Assembly (NCBI GenBank): GCA_026397725.1 | Contig: JAPLUI010000270.1 | Span: forward strand, 1 to 64,000 | Direction of reading: 5' to 3' | Length of the DNA stretch: 64,000 bases | Origin: Verrucomicrobiota bacterium | Lineage (GTDB): Bacteria; Verrucomicrobiota; Verrucomicrobiia; Verrucomicrobiales; Akkermansiaceae | Part shown: in pieces, positions 28,481 through 37,658 of the stretch | How the letters are laid out: every line of letters starts with the position of its first letter | Position numbering within the stretch: the stretch's first letter is position 1 | The notes under the pieces: model-generated | The model's input: only the letters and a program-made list of their open reading frames with translations | Told to the model about the DNA's origin: nothing | Databases searched by the model: none | Made by a program: the position numbers and the translations under genes

Positions 28481-28633
28481 GCGCCACACCCTAAGCCTCA
28501 CCCCGCCAATGTCCACCTCACCTTGCCACGCACGCCAAGAAATCCGCCCCCCGGAATCACCCGCGAAATTTTCCGGCAAGCCGCAACTTTTGGTTTGGCA
28601 GCAGGTTCTTTCTGACGTAGCATTCCGCCAGCC

Positions 28634-29023
28634 ATGAACCGCCACCCTCTTCCACCTGACGACTCCTGGGAGTCTGACGCCGTTTGGAAGCTGCTTGACC
28701 AGGCACCTCCGAGGGCTGCCGGACCACGCTTTGCCGACAACACCGCCCGCGCCGCCCGCCTCGCCGGCACGCCGCGTGCGTGGTGGCAGCGGCTCGGTGC
28801 TCCCATCCCGCTCGTCGGCTTGGGTGCCGCTACCGCCTCGCTCGCCCTTGCGTTCATGGCCCTCACGCATCCGCCGACCCATCCGGCAGACCCCTCCACC
28901 GCCAGCAACGACGAAGCGTTTGCTGCCATTCAAAGACTCGCCGAAGCCGAAGTCCTCAGCGCCGCCGTCGATAACCTCGATGACTTCACCGACACCGAAC
29001 TGGTCTCCCTCATCGGCTTCTGA
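28634..29023 (+). CDS. Single-pass membrane protein, anti-sigma-factor-like
   Basis: 129 residues with an acidic, Pro-rich N-terminus (PPDDSWESDAVWKLLDQAPP, then PRFADNTARAARL), one transmembrane helix near 53-78 (IPLVGLGAATASLALAFMAL) and an acidic C-terminus (NLDDFTDTELVSLIGF). Small proteins of this shape accompany ECF sigma factors in Verrucomicrobiota and may act as anti-sigma factors. No sigma gene lies nearby, so this role is inference. It is divergent from the adenosyltransferase with about 150 bases between the starts. Confidence 0.55.
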   Translation: MNRHPLPPDDSWESDAVWKLLDQAPPRAAGPRFADNTARAARLAGTPRAWWQRLGAPIPLVGLGAATASLALAFMALTHPPTHPADPSTASNDEAFAAIQRLAEAEVLSAAVDNLDDFTDTELVSLIGF

Positions 29024-29265
29024 ACGCGAGGCGCTTCAGGCGTGCCGATCTCGGGTTTGCCAAAGTCGGTCGCGCCAGCAGGGCGTCGCTGATCACAAAT
29101 TGCCAACCACGAATTCCGTGGTATGGGAGGTTGTCTGGCAGTCCCGGTGGCAGCCGCTTGCAGCGTCCGCGCAGCTCCGGGGTCATACCCATCACACCTT
29201 GCGGGCCCCGAAATCGCCATCGGGCGCGGCGAACGCGCCCAATGGTTTCGCGAGCTGCAACCCGC

Positions 29266-29832
29266 TCACACCTTCATCAAATCCGCCTCCTTGGCCACGG
29301 CGTGCTCGTCGATCTTCCGGACGTATTTGTTAGTCAAGTCCTGCACCTCATCCTCGAAGTCCTGCTGGCCGTCCTCGGTGACGTCGTTGTTCGCCCGCAT
29401 TTTCTTGGCCGTATCCATGCCTTCCTTGCGGGCGGCCCGCACCCGGACCTTGGCCTCTTCCGCCAGTTGCTTGATGAGCTTGACCATTTCGCGGCGGCGT
29501 TCCTCGGACAACTCGGGGATGGGCACGCGGATCGAGCGCTCGGCGGCGGCCGGGTTGAGGCTCAGTTTGCTCTCGCGGATGGCGCGTTCGATGTCACGGG
29601 TGGTGGCCGGATCAAACGGCTGGACCATCAGCATGCGCGGTTCCGGCGAGCTGATCACCGCCAAGCCCTTGAGCTTCATCACGCTGCCATAGGCATGCAC
29701 ATGCACATCCAGGTTTTCGATCAGCGCCGGATTGGCCTTGCCGGTGCGCACGCCGATGAACTCGTGGAGCAGGTACTCCACCACCTTGTTCATGGCGTCT
29801 TCCACTTCAAAAATCGCTTCTGCCGGGTCCAT
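29266..29832 (-). CDS. frr: Ribosome recycling factor
   Basis: 188 residues from ATG 29832, close to the standard 185. Recognisable RRF features: VRTGKANPALIENLDVHVHAYG near 28-49, LMVQPFDP near 68, ERAIRESKLSLNP near 82, IRVPIPELSEERRREMVKLIKQLAEEAKVRVRAARKE (written as pieces IRVPIPELSEERR and KVRVRAARKE), and the closing LTNKYVRKIDE. With EF-G it splits post-termination ribosomes. It follows pyrH by 43 bases, the usual bacterial order. The open frame to 30015 overlaps pyrH and is ignored. Confidence 0.95.
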   Translation of the reverse strand: MDPAEAIFEVEDAMNKVVEYLLHEFIGVRTGKANPALIENLDVHVHAYGSVMKLKGLAVISSPEPRMLMVQPFDPATTRDIERAIRESKLSLNPAAAERSIRVPIPELSEERRREMVKLIKQLAEEAKVRVRAARKEGMDTAKKMRANNDVTEDGQQDFEDEVQDLTNKYVRKIDEHAVAKEADLMKV

Positions 29833-29875
29833 TGTGTTAGATTGCGGGGGGGGTTGAACAAATGCGAACTTGGAA

Positions 29876-30625
29876 TCACTTGCGGGCCTCCTCGCCATGC
29901 ACCAGCGTGCCGATGGGAAGGCCGCGAAGGGCATGGGAGAGGTTGCCTTTCGGGCCGAGATCGAAGATGATGATCGGCACATGGTTGTCCATGCACAGGC
30001 TGAATGCCGTGGCATCCATCACGTTGAGGCGCTTCGACAGGCACTCATGGAAAGTCACGTTTTCGTAGCGGGTGGCCTGCGGGTCCTTCCGCGGATCGGC
30101 ACTGTAAACTCCATCCACCTGCGTCGCTTTGAGAATCACATCCGCGCCCATTTCGCTGGCCCGCAGGGCTGCGGTCGTATCGGTGGAAAAAAACGGGCTG
30201 CCGGTGCCGGCGGCGAAAATCACCACCCGGCCCTCGTCAAGCTGGCGCTCGGCCTTGCGGCGGATGAAGGTTTCCGCCACGTTTTTCATTTCGATGGCCG
30301 ACTGCACCACGCAACCCACCCCGTGGTGCTCCAGCGCGCCCTCCAGGGCGAGCGCATTCATCACCGTGGCCAGCATCCCGACGTAATCCGCCGTCGCGCG
30401 ATCCATCCCGCGGGCTGAGGCGCTGGCCCCGCGCCAGAAATTTCCCCCGCCCACGACGATCCCGAGTTGCAGGCCGGAGTTCACGCCCTCGCGGATTTCC
30501 AGGGCGATGCGATCCACGATTTCCGGCGAGAGATTGTCGGTGGAACCGGGTTCCCGCAGTGCTTCGCCGCTCAGCTTCAGGATGGCGCGTTTGAATGGGC
30601 GGGGATCTGGGATATGGGGGCTCAT
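29876..30625 (-). CDS. pyrH: UMP kinase
   Basis: 249 residues from ATG 30625 (MSPHIPDPRPFKRAILKLSGEAL); an extension to 30685 is unlikely. Amino-acid-kinase fold: KLSGEAL near 18, IVVGGGNFWRG near 53-63, ADYVGMLATVMNAL near 73, then TDTTAALRASEMGADVILKA with TQVDGVYSADP near 165-195 as the ATP- and UMP-binding half. It phosphorylates UMP to UDP for pyrimidine nucleotide supply. Directly followed by frr, so the two are probably co-transcribed. Confidence 0.95.
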   Translation of the reverse strand: MSPHIPDPRPFKRAILKLSGEALREPGSTDNLSPEIVDRIALEIREGVNSGLQLGIVVGGGNFWRGASASARGMDRATADYVGMLATVMNALALEGALEHHGVGCVVQSAIEMKNVAETFIRRKAERQLDEGRVVIFAAGTGSPFFSTDTTAALRASEMGADVILKATQVDGVYSADPRKDPQATRYENVTFHECLSKRLNVMDATAFSLCMDNHVPIIIFDLGPKGNLSHALRGLPIGTLVHGEEARK

Positions 30626-30686
30626 GGGCGAAAGACTGCCGAAAAGATACCCGCAGCCGCCCGTTTGCAAAGGCCAAATTTTCAAA

Positions 30687-31250
30687 TCAGCGTGCTGGGG
30701 GACCTGGGGCCACCTCGAATTTCACTCCCAGCTCGCGGAGTGCGGCCTTGCCCTCGTCCGCGCCGACCACCACCACCGTCACTTTGAGCGGTTCCTGTTG
30801 CCGGACTTGGTAGGCCTCCAGCGTCTTGCGCAGCGCCATCAGCGCCAGCTTCAACACCTGTCGGCTCGTCAAATCCACTTCCGGCGGAATCGCCAGGGTG
30901 GCAACATCGAAACGCACGAGCAAGCCCTGCCCGGTCATTTCCCCTGAGATGTCCACCTTGCACAACACCAGCAGGTTGGCCTCTTTGGCCTGATAGTTCG
31001 GACAGTTCGTTGGAATCAAATGCGGGCTGCGGATGGCATCGACCAACACCTCGGGAAACGCCCCGGTCAAGGCCATCGGGCGCGACATCACCGCCGCCTG
31101 CAAGGCCTCGCCGATTGCGGAAATCGCCTCATCGCCATCCGTCCCGTGCAGGCTCAGGGCTTCGAAGATCGGCACCATGGTGATGGCCGTGGCCCCCGCG
31201 TTCAAGCCCAGGAACCAGCCACCGAGAATCGCCGCGCACAGGGATTTCAT
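30687..31250 (-). CDS. Conserved hypothetical exported protein upstream of pyrH
   Basis: 187 residues from ATG 31250 (a TTG start at 31262 is less likely). A signal-like N-terminus (SLCAAILGGWFLGLNAGATA) is followed by an alpha/beta-looking sequence with no motif I recognise: FEALSLHGTDGDEAISAIGE, NLLVLCKVDISGE, LKVTVVVVGADEGKAALRELG. It lies 61 bases ahead of pyrH on the same strand. The second half resembles a small sensor or binding fold. Function unknown. Confidence 0.6.
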   Translation of the reverse strand: MKSLCAAILGGWFLGLNAGATAITMVPIFEALSLHGTDGDEAISAIGEALQAAVMSRPMALTGAFPEVLVDAIRSPHLIPTNCPNYQAKEANLLVLCKVDISGEMTGQGLLVRFDVATLAIPPEVDLTSRQVLKLALMALRKTLEAYQVRQQEPLKVTVVVVGADEGKAALRELGVKFEVAPGPPAR

Positions 31251-31335
31251 CAGCCCAATCAAACACCTCCCGCCCCCACTTGCCAGCGGAATCCGCTGAC
31301 TGCTGCATCCGGGAATTATGGCCGGGTTTGCGTGC

Positions 31336-33846
31336 TTACGGGGTGATGACCACCAGGCGACAGAATTTCCGCGGGGCGCCGCCGGGCAAGGTGTAGGTCA
31401 CTTGGTTCGGGTTGGTCTCGTCGATGCTCGGGTCGGACGGCAGGATGTCCGTCCAGTCGGTGTCGATGAGGTTGTCCGAGACTTGCACCTTGAAGGTGGC
31501 CACGGCGGTGGGATCGCGTGGCCAGGTGACGGTCATGACTCCCGCAGTGGTCACCACCGGAGGATTCGGGGTGAAGGTGGAGCCGGTGGCACCCATGAAG
31601 TATTCCACGCCGTTGGAGATGCCGTCATGGTCGAAATCGAGGTCAGCCGACTGGCCCCCGGCGTTGGCAGCCGCCCAGGTGTCGAACGCGGTGCCGCCGG
31701 GCACCACCACGCTGCCCGTGCCAAACACAAACGTGGAATTCGCGACGGTGTAGGTGCCGGGGCCCATGACCTCGCCGTTCACCGTGAGAGTGCTAACCGT
31801 CAGCACGCCGCCGGTGCCGGTTGCCACGTAGGTGCCGGCAGCCAGGGACAGGCCGGCGATGGTGTCGGTGAAGCCCGCGAGATTCAGCCAGGCGCCTGAG
31901 GTGACGAGGGAAACGTCCGAGGTGTCGCTGATCTGATCGGCGGCGGTCCATATCACATTGCCCATGCCCGGGAAGTTGCCCGACGGCGTGTTCTGCACCG
32001 TGAGGGTGCCGCACAGCGCGTTGCCGGAACTCTTGCCGAGGCTCACGGGGCCACTGTAGAGCACGCTGGTGCCGGTGTAGGTATTGCCCACGCTGCCGGT
32101 GATGTAGAGCACGCCGACCCCCCCGGCATGCACCTGCACCACGCCGTTGCCAAAGATCGGGCCGCTGGCGTTCATGGGGTTACCGCCGCCGCTGGCGATC
32201 TGGAGCGTGTTTTCATTGAGGTTGAGGGGCACCGAGAAGCCGCCGCTCCACCAGCCGGTGGTGGCGGTTCCAATCAGGCGGCCCGTGTTGCCCGCGCCGA
32301 CCACGGTGTTGATGGCGATCTCGCCGCTGATGTCCCGGCGGTCCATGGTGGTGAAGGTCCACACCTCACTGGGGGTATTGCCGATGCCGTTATGGGCGAC
32401 AACCTGCCATTTGTAATCCGTCACGGAGATCAAGGCGGCGGGGAGAGTGTACTCGCTGAGGCTGACGGTCGCGGTCGGCGGATCGGTCCCCGGGATCAGA
32501 TCCGGAGCCGAGGCAAGCCAGAAATAGACATCATAGCTGGAGGCAAGCGCACAGTCGTCCCATTCGAGCTTGGTAAGGAATGCCGGATTGGCAGTGGTGG
32601 ACGCGAGCGCGGGGATGGGGTTGATTGGCGTGGCGGGTGGATCGCCGATGACCGGCGGGCCGGAGGCACCCACTTCGATGTAGCCCGATCCCAACACATA
32701 CCCGTCGCCTGCGATGTAGGCCACTTCCGGCTGCTCGACGCCATTGATGAACAAGTGTGCCACTTTCAGCACCCCAAGCGCCCCGGTTTGCACGGAGGTG
32801 CCCGCCACCAGGTACAGGTCGTTGATCGTGTCCGATGAGCCGGCCAGATCCAGTTGGGAACCGGAACGAACGAGGGTCACATCCGAGGCGTCGGCAAGCT
32901 GGTTGCTGGCGGACCACACCAATCTTGCCTTGTCGGACCCACCCACGGTGATGGTCCCTAACAGTGCCGTCTGACCGGCGGGATTTGCCAGTTGGACCCA
33001 GCCCCGGCGCACCAGAGTGGTGCCCGAGTACGAATTGGTGGCATCGACGGTGATCCGATGGTCCCAGACGGTATCCAGGATCAGCGCACCGGCACCGGAG
33101 ATCGCGCCGTGAGCGCCAAAGGGTTCATTGCCGCCGCCGCTGTTGACTTCGAGGGTGTTGCCATTCAGGTCAAGCGGCACGGTGAAACCATGGCTGTTCC
33201 AGTAGGTCGAGACCTTGCCAACCAGTCTGCCGGCGTTGCCCATTCCGACCACGTTGTTAATGTGGAGTCCGCCATCGATCAGGGGCCCGATCGCATCGCT
33301 GATGTCCACGACCAAACCGGATGGGACCCAAGACCAGTTGAGCATGATGTTCGTTGCCTCTTGCGGTGGGGCGCCACTATCGCCAGCCAACTGAATGTAG
33401 TAGGTGGTGCCGGCTGACACTGCAATGTTTACGGATTCCTCGGCACCTGAGTCCTGCGGTGTCGGAGGAACGGCAGTCAGAGTGGCGAGCGCCCCCCCCG
33501 TATAAATGCCAAGAACCGCGTCCCATTCACCAGCAGAGGGGTTGGTCGAGCCCCGGGTGCTGATTGTAAAAGCGCCGTTCGTCGTACAGGTCCATTTGAA
33601 CCAGACCGTGTTGGTGGCCTCCGCATAGATACATACGGGTTCGTCCACTTGAAACGTGGCATCTATCGTGGTGTAGCCGGTCAGGCTGCCACTGTCTTCC
33701 GGCAGCGCGATGGCATCGGCAAAGTTGTCGTTGGGCGGCGCGGCGGCGCGGGCGCAGCCGAGTGCCAAGCCTGCGCCCGCAGTCACGGCGAGGGCGAAGT
33801 GTTTGAGGGCGGCTCTCATGGGGTCGTTGATATTTGATGATTTCAT
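31336..33846 (-). CDS. Array exoprotein 1: autotransporter-associated beta-strand repeat protein
   Basis: 836 residues. The N-terminus MKSSNINDPMRAALKHFALA is shared with the other array members and is a signal peptide (cleavage near ARAAAP). Residues 38-180 form a pre-peptidase C-terminal-like beta domain (PPNDNFADAI, TTYYIQLAGDSG). Two beta-strand-repeat blocks (GNTLEVNSGGGNEPFG..., SYSGTTLVRRG, LDLAGSSDTINDLYL; then NTLQIASGGGNPMNASGP...) flank a fibronectin-like module (SSYDVYFWLASAP, YKWQVVAHN). The C-terminal 110 residues have DFDHDGISNGVEYFMG and end FCRLVVITP. It is presumably a surface beta-helix protein, role unknown. An ATGA-coupled six-codon mini-ORF and a structured leader precede it. 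Confidence 0.8.
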   Translation of the reverse strand: MKSSNINDPMRAALKHFALAVTAGAGLALGCARAAAPPNDNFADAIALPEDSGSLTGYTTIDATFQVDEPVCIYAEATNTVWFKWTCTTNGAFTISTRGSTNPSAGEWDAVLGIYTGGALATLTAVPPTPQDSGAEESVNIAVSAGTTYYIQLAGDSGAPPQEATNIMLNWSWVPSGLVVDISDAIGPLIDGGLHINNVVGMGNAGRLVGKVSTYWNSHGFTVPLDLNGNTLEVNSGGGNEPFGAHGAISGAGALILDTVWDHRITVDATNSYSGTTLVRRGWVQLANPAGQTALLGTITVGGSDKARLVWSASNQLADASDVTLVRSGSQLDLAGSSDTINDLYLVAGTSVQTGALGVLKVAHLFINGVEQPEVAYIAGDGYVLGSGYIEVGASGPPVIGDPPATPINPIPALASTTANPAFLTKLEWDDCALASSYDVYFWLASAPDLIPGTDPPTATVSLSEYTLPAALISVTDYKWQVVAHNGIGNTPSEVWTFTTMDRRDISGEIAINTVVGAGNTGRLIGTATTGWWSGGFSVPLNLNENTLQIASGGGNPMNASGPIFGNGVVQVHAGGVGVLYITGSVGNTYTGTSVLYSGPVSLGKSSGNALCGTLTVQNTPSGNFPGMGNVIWTAADQISDTSDVSLVTSGAWLNLAGFTDTIAGLSLAAGTYVATGTGGVLTVSTLTVNGEVMGPGTYTVANSTFVFGTGSVVVPGGTAFDTWAAANAGGQSADLDFDHDGISNGVEYFMGATGSTFTPNPPVVTTAGVMTVTWPRDPTAVATFKVQVSDNLIDTDWTDILPSDPSIDETNPNQVTYTLPGGAPRKFCRLVVITP

Positions 33847-34045
33847 GGCAATTCGACTTTCATTTCATGACACTCTCGGGTGCTTGTTGTGCTGAGCGAT
33901 TGGGGGATTTGGGGGAGTCTGCCTGGAGCCATCCGGATGCCGGTGGCGGCGGATTGCGCCGCCGCCTGCGGGTCCGTGACTCCCGTGCAACGGGGTGAAT
34001 TTAGCGGGTTCCTTACCGGGTGCAAGAGAAAAACGGTTTTTCGGG
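33847..34045 (-). promoter_or_regulatory. Leader of array gene 1: candidate structured RNA plus coupled mini-ORF
   Basis: Read on the minus strand: GGGAGTC (33984-33978) can pair with GACTCCC (33919-33913). It encloses a long GC hairpin (GGCGGCGG...CCGCCGCC around a GCAA-containing loop) and a second hairpin (GCCACCGGCATCCGGATGGC). The same arrangement occurs before the genes at 41087 and 45049. The last codons before the gene read ATG AAA GTC GAA TTG CCA TGA, whose TGA overlaps the gene's ATG. No Shine-Dalgarno precedes the gene itself. Regulation by this leader is inference. Confidence 0.5.
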
Positions 34046-34063
34046 ATGTTCAGTGTTTGGACA

Positions 34064-34260
34064 TCAGAGCCACGACACTCCTGTCGTGACGGCGTGGGGA
34101 CATGCTGGTCGCCCTGCCCATGAACGTGCAAGTACGGCCGCCGGGCGGCACCTCTATCTTCCCATGGGCATTGCGGACGGCAAGGTCCGCGCTCCTTACC
34201 ACCAGCAATGCCGGGCCGCCCGTGGGGATGGCCCGGCACTCTGCAACCACGTGCGGGTGC
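34064..34260. repeat. Inter-paralog repeat, copy 1
   Basis: A block of nearly 200 bases containing the hairpin CACGACA/CTCC/TGTCGTG (34071-34088), GGGGACATGCTGGTC, a segment rich in CCGCCGGGCGG, GCGGACGGCAAGGTCCGCGCTCC, and GGGCCGCCCGTGGGGATGGC. It recurs almost base for base at 37495-37658, and again at 41308-41722 where it is split by a mobile element. It marks duplicated units rather than a gene. Confidence 0.85.
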
Positions 34261-37239
34261 TTACGGGGTGATGACCACCAGGCGGCAGAATTTCCGCAGG
34301 GCGCCGGTGGGCAAGGTGTAGGTCACCTGGTTCGGATTGGTCTCGTCGATACTCGGGTCCGGGGGCGCGAGGTCGGTCCAGCCGGTGAGGTTGTCGGAGA
34401 CTTGCACCATGAAGGTGGCCACGGCGGTGGGATCGCGCGGCCAGGTGACCTTGCCGGCGACCACGCCCGAATGGGTGGCGAGGCCAGTCATGCCCATGAA
34501 ATAGGCGACGCCGTTGGGCACGCCGTCACTATTGTAATCCAGGTCAGCCGCCTGACCGCCCGCGTTGGTGGCGGCCCAGCTTCCGTAGGTGATGCCTGCG
34601 CCAGGCACCACCACGCTGCCCGTGCCCGTCACCCATCCGTCGGTTGCGGTGTAGGTGCCGGGCAGCTTGACCTCGCCGTTCACCGTGAGAGTGCTAACCG
34701 TAAGCACGCCGCCGGCGCCGGTATCCACCGTGTCGCCGGTTTTGATGGTTAGCCCGCTGATGGTCTCGCTGAAGCCACCCATTTCAAGATGGAAGGCTCC
34801 GCTGGTGGCGGTGCTGGTGATCGTCGAGGCATCGTTGATCTGGTTGCTCTTGAGCAGTTGGATGCGGACGGTGTTCCCGCCTGCCGGAATGACGGTGATC
34901 GCGCCCGCCAACGCGTCCACGCCGTCGGTCTTGTTCAAAACGACGCGCCCTGATTCGATGGTGACGCTATCCGGGCTGTTGGCCACCGTGCCGCCTAACT
35001 GGGGATCGGTCGGCCAACTGGCATCATAGCGTCCCTGCAAGCGGAGGGTGCCCGGGCCGGTGATCGCACCATTGTAGGTGTGCGCGTTGCCGTTGCCGCT
35101 GTTGATCGTGAACTGGAAGCCGTTGAGATTGACGTTCGCCCCCGAGGTCTCGCTGCCCCAATGCGACGTCGCATTCGCGGTCAACCGAGCGGGGCCCGCG
35201 CCGACGATCGCATCAAGGTTTAGCGTCAGGTTTCCGCTGATGTCCTTGCGGTCCACGGTGCTGAAGGTCCACTCCGGACCGGCGGTATCGCCGATGGCGT
35301 TCTTGGCGACCACCTGCCATTTGTAGGTCGCGAGCGAGAGCACCTGTGGGCTGACGGCGTATTCGTAGAGGGCGACATTCGCGGTCGGGGTCCCGGGTTT
35401 CGCCTCCGGGGCGAGCCAAAGATAGACATCATAGTTGGTGGCACCGGCACAGACCGCCCATTGGAGCTTGGCGAGGTATGCCGGATGGCTGGTGGCGGAT
35501 CCGTCGGTGGGGGTGGGAGTCGTCGGCGCGTCGGGTACCGTCGCAATCACCGGCGGTCCGAAGTCGTCAACGTCGATGTAGCCGGTACCCGTGACGAAGC
35601 CGCTGCTCGCGGGATAGGCTCCTTTGGGCATGGTGACGCCATTCACGGTTAGCGTTTTCACGTTCAGCACGCCGCCCAACCCGGTCCGGACCTGGGTCTT
35701 GGTCCCGCCATCGCCGAGAGTCAAAGCTTCGATCCTTTCGCTGAAGCCCGCCAGGTCGAGGAAGTTCAGATTGGCGTCCGAAGTGGCACCGTTGGTGACC
35801 GTCGGCGTGAGCACCGTGATGTTGGCAAGGTCGTTGATCTGGTGGCTTTTCCCCCACAACAAACGCGCCGTTCTGCCTGCGGAGCCGAGGGTGATGGTGC
35901 CGCCGGCGGGCAAGGCATCGACGCCGGCGGTTTTGTTCAGCCGGATGAGTCCCTGTTGGATGATGGTACCGCCGGTGTAGGTATTGGCAGTGGTGCCATC
36001 GATGTCGTAGATGCTATTCCAGAAGCCGTTGGAATGAGGGCCGTGCATGATGTTGAAGGATCCACTGCCCGAAATCGGCCCGGTCGCGTGATGGTTGTAA
36101 TTGCCGCCGCCGGTGTTCGCTTGCAGGAGGAAGCCGTTGGTGTCCAGCGGCACGGTGAAAGTGCCGGTGTTCGAGGCCCAGCCCAGCGTGAAATTGCCGA
36201 GCAGCCTGCCGCGGTTGCCTGCACCAACAATGGTTTGCAGGTTGGCGTTCCCGGTGGTGTCGCCCGCGACGTCAATGAGCGGCAGTCCGAAGCCGACCGT
36301 CACGGTATAGACCTTGGCGAGGCCTTCCGACGGGGTGACGGTATAAGTGACCGGGCTGGTGAAGTTCTGGGATGAACCGGAAGCCGGATCGCACGAGGCC
36401 CCGTAGGACAAGGTGTATTCGGGCGACAGCGCCGTCACATCCGTCCCGTCCGGCACATACCAGGCAATGTTGGTGCCTGCAATGGTGGCTTGATTGCCCG
36501 GCAGACCGAAGGTCAGGATGTTGGCGCCGGGGGCGGCCTTGGCGAAGCTGACGTCGTCAATACCATACCAGCCGTCGCCACCCCCTGCCCCATTGTCGTC
36601 CACCCACAACACGTAGAGCGTCGCGGTGTCCGCCCAGGCACTGGAAAGAACGGCGGAAGTGTTCACCGCGCCCAACGTGCCATAGACCCCGATGCGTTGC
36701 CAACTCGACGCCGCCCCGGTCAGACTGCAATACAGGGCATAACCCGCCAAACCGGCATCCTCACTTGCTGCGGCTGACCCGCTCAAGGTGAAGTTGATGG
36801 CCAACTCGTTGATGGCTGCTCCCGAGGTGTTTAACAGCGTGGCCAGGAGGCATGTCGCCGGTGTGGTGCCGGCCCGGGTGGTCAGCCTCAACGCGGTCGA
36901 ATTCCATCTCCCATCCGTCGTCGTGGTGTTGACTGGATCCGCGGTCACCGTGCCCAATATGGTGGGGAAAGTGCTGGCCTCCAGCGTATTCACAAAGGTG
37001 TCCATACCCGCCAAGGTCGTGACCTGAGCACCACCGGAGCCGGTGGCAAGCACGGCGGTGGACCACTCGGTGACGGCAGGTATGGTATCGAACGTCAAGA
37101 TGCCGCTGCCGGAGCTGGAGCCATCCACGTTGATGGCCGCGTGGGTGCTGGTGACGCCGAGCCCCGCCACCACGGCGACAGCGAGGGCGAGGTGTTTGAG
37201 GGTAACGTTCATGGGGTTGATGGAACTTGATGTTTTCAT
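34261..37239 (-). CDS. Array exoprotein 2: beta-strand repeat protein
   Basis: 992 residues. Signal peptide MKTSSSINPMNVTLKHLALA..., cleavage near THAAIN. Residues 35-235 are a beta-sandwich with a DDNGAGGGDGWYGIDDVSF ending. An Ig-like strand domain (YTLSYGASCDPASG, VTPSEGLAKVYTVTVGF) follows, then three beta-strand-repeat blocks (LQANTGGGNYNHHATGPI, NFLDLAGFSERIEALTLGDG, ETISGLTIKTG) and one fibronectin-like module (TNYDVYLWLAPEAKPG). The C-terminus carries DYNSDGVPNGVAYFMG and ends FCRLVVITP. It shares its last 110 residues almost unchanged with its neighbours. Its leader is the most diverged of the four and its mini-ORF reads MNVQLP. Confidence 0.8.
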   Translation of the reverse strand: MKTSSSINPMNVTLKHLALAVAVVAGLGVTSTHAAINVDGSSSGSGILTFDTIPAVTEWSTAVLATGSGGAQVTTLAGMDTFVNTLEASTFPTILGTVTADPVNTTTTDGRWNSTALRLTTRAGTTPATCLLATLLNTSGAAINELAINFTLSGSAAASEDAGLAGYALYCSLTGAASSWQRIGVYGTLGAVNTSAVLSSAWADTATLYVLWVDDNGAGGGDGWYGIDDVSFAKAAPGANILTFGLPGNQATIAGTNIAWYVPDGTDVTALSPEYTLSYGASCDPASGSSQNFTSPVTYTVTPSEGLAKVYTVTVGFGLPLIDVAGDTTGNANLQTIVGAGNRGRLLGNFTLGWASNTGTFTVPLDTNGFLLQANTGGGNYNHHATGPISGSGSFNIMHGPHSNGFWNSIYDIDGTTANTYTGGTIIQQGLIRLNKTAGVDALPAGGTITLGSAGRTARLLWGKSHQINDLANITVLTPTVTNGATSDANLNFLDLAGFSERIEALTLGDGGTKTQVRTGLGGVLNVKTLTVNGVTMPKGAYPASSGFVTGTGYIDVDDFGPPVIATVPDAPTTPTPTDGSATSHPAYLAKLQWAVCAGATNYDVYLWLAPEAKPGTPTANVALYEYAVSPQVLSLATYKWQVVAKNAIGDTAGPEWTFSTVDRKDISGNLTLNLDAIVGAGPARLTANATSHWGSETSGANVNLNGFQFTINSGNGNAHTYNGAITGPGTLRLQGRYDASWPTDPQLGGTVANSPDSVTIESGRVVLNKTDGVDALAGAITVIPAGGNTVRIQLLKSNQINDASTITSTATSGAFHLEMGGFSETISGLTIKTGDTVDTGAGGVLTVSTLTVNGEVKLPGTYTATDGWVTGTGSVVVPGAGITYGSWAATNAGGQAADLDYNSDGVPNGVAYFMGMTGLATHSGVVAGKVTWPRDPTAVATFMVQVSDNLTGWTDLAPPDPSIDETNPNQVTYTLPTGALRKFCRLVVITP

Positions 37240-37494
37240 GGCAATTGGACATTCATGGTTACATGGTTAGACGCTGGCGCGCGCTGGTGTTTTCCGAATT
37301 ATTTTTTTTGGACTTTGGGGTTCAGGGGACTTTGCTTGGCAGTGCCGGGATGACGGTGGCGGCGGATTCATTGGCAGCCACCGGGTCGCGGCAACTCCTT
37401 GCACGGCTCGGAATTAGCACCGGCAGTGCCGGGTGAAAAGAAAAAAATTGGCCATGGGCGATGTTCAGGTGCATGACCAGCAAGTCAAGGAGTG
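37240..37494 (-). promoter_or_regulatory. Leader of array gene 2 (diverged copy)
   Basis: Homologous to the other leaders in the segment giving AATCCGCCGCCACC and in CTAATTCCGAGCCGTGCA, but the outer GGAGTC/GACTCC pairing is not preserved. It keeps the ATGA-overlapping six-codon ORF (ATG AAT GTC CAA TTG CCA TGA). A hairpin CACCGGCAGTGCCGGGTG replaces part of the distal region. If the leader is a regulatory RNA, this copy may be non-functional or differently tuned. Confidence 0.4.
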
Positions 37495-37658
37495 GGGACA
37501 TGCTGGTCCCCCTGCCCATGAACGTGCAAGTACGGCCGCCGGGCGGCACCTCTATCTTCCCATGGGCATTGCGGACGGCAAGGTCCGCGCTCCTTACCAC
37601 CGGCAATGCCGGGCCGCCCGTGGGGATGGCCCGGCACTCTGTAACCACAAGCGGGTGC
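37495..37658. repeat. Inter-paralog repeat, copy 2
   Basis: Nearly identical to 34095-34260 over its whole length (CATGAACGTGCAAGTACGGC, GCATTGCGGACGGCAAGG, GATGGCCCGGCACTCT). It lies directly downstream of array gene 3's stop, as in the other gaps. Confidence 0.85.

Noticed and set aside
28200..28640. Cobalamin riboswitch upstream of the adenosyltransferase
   Set aside because: No B12-box-like GCCACTG or matching core was visible in the 150-base divergent gap.
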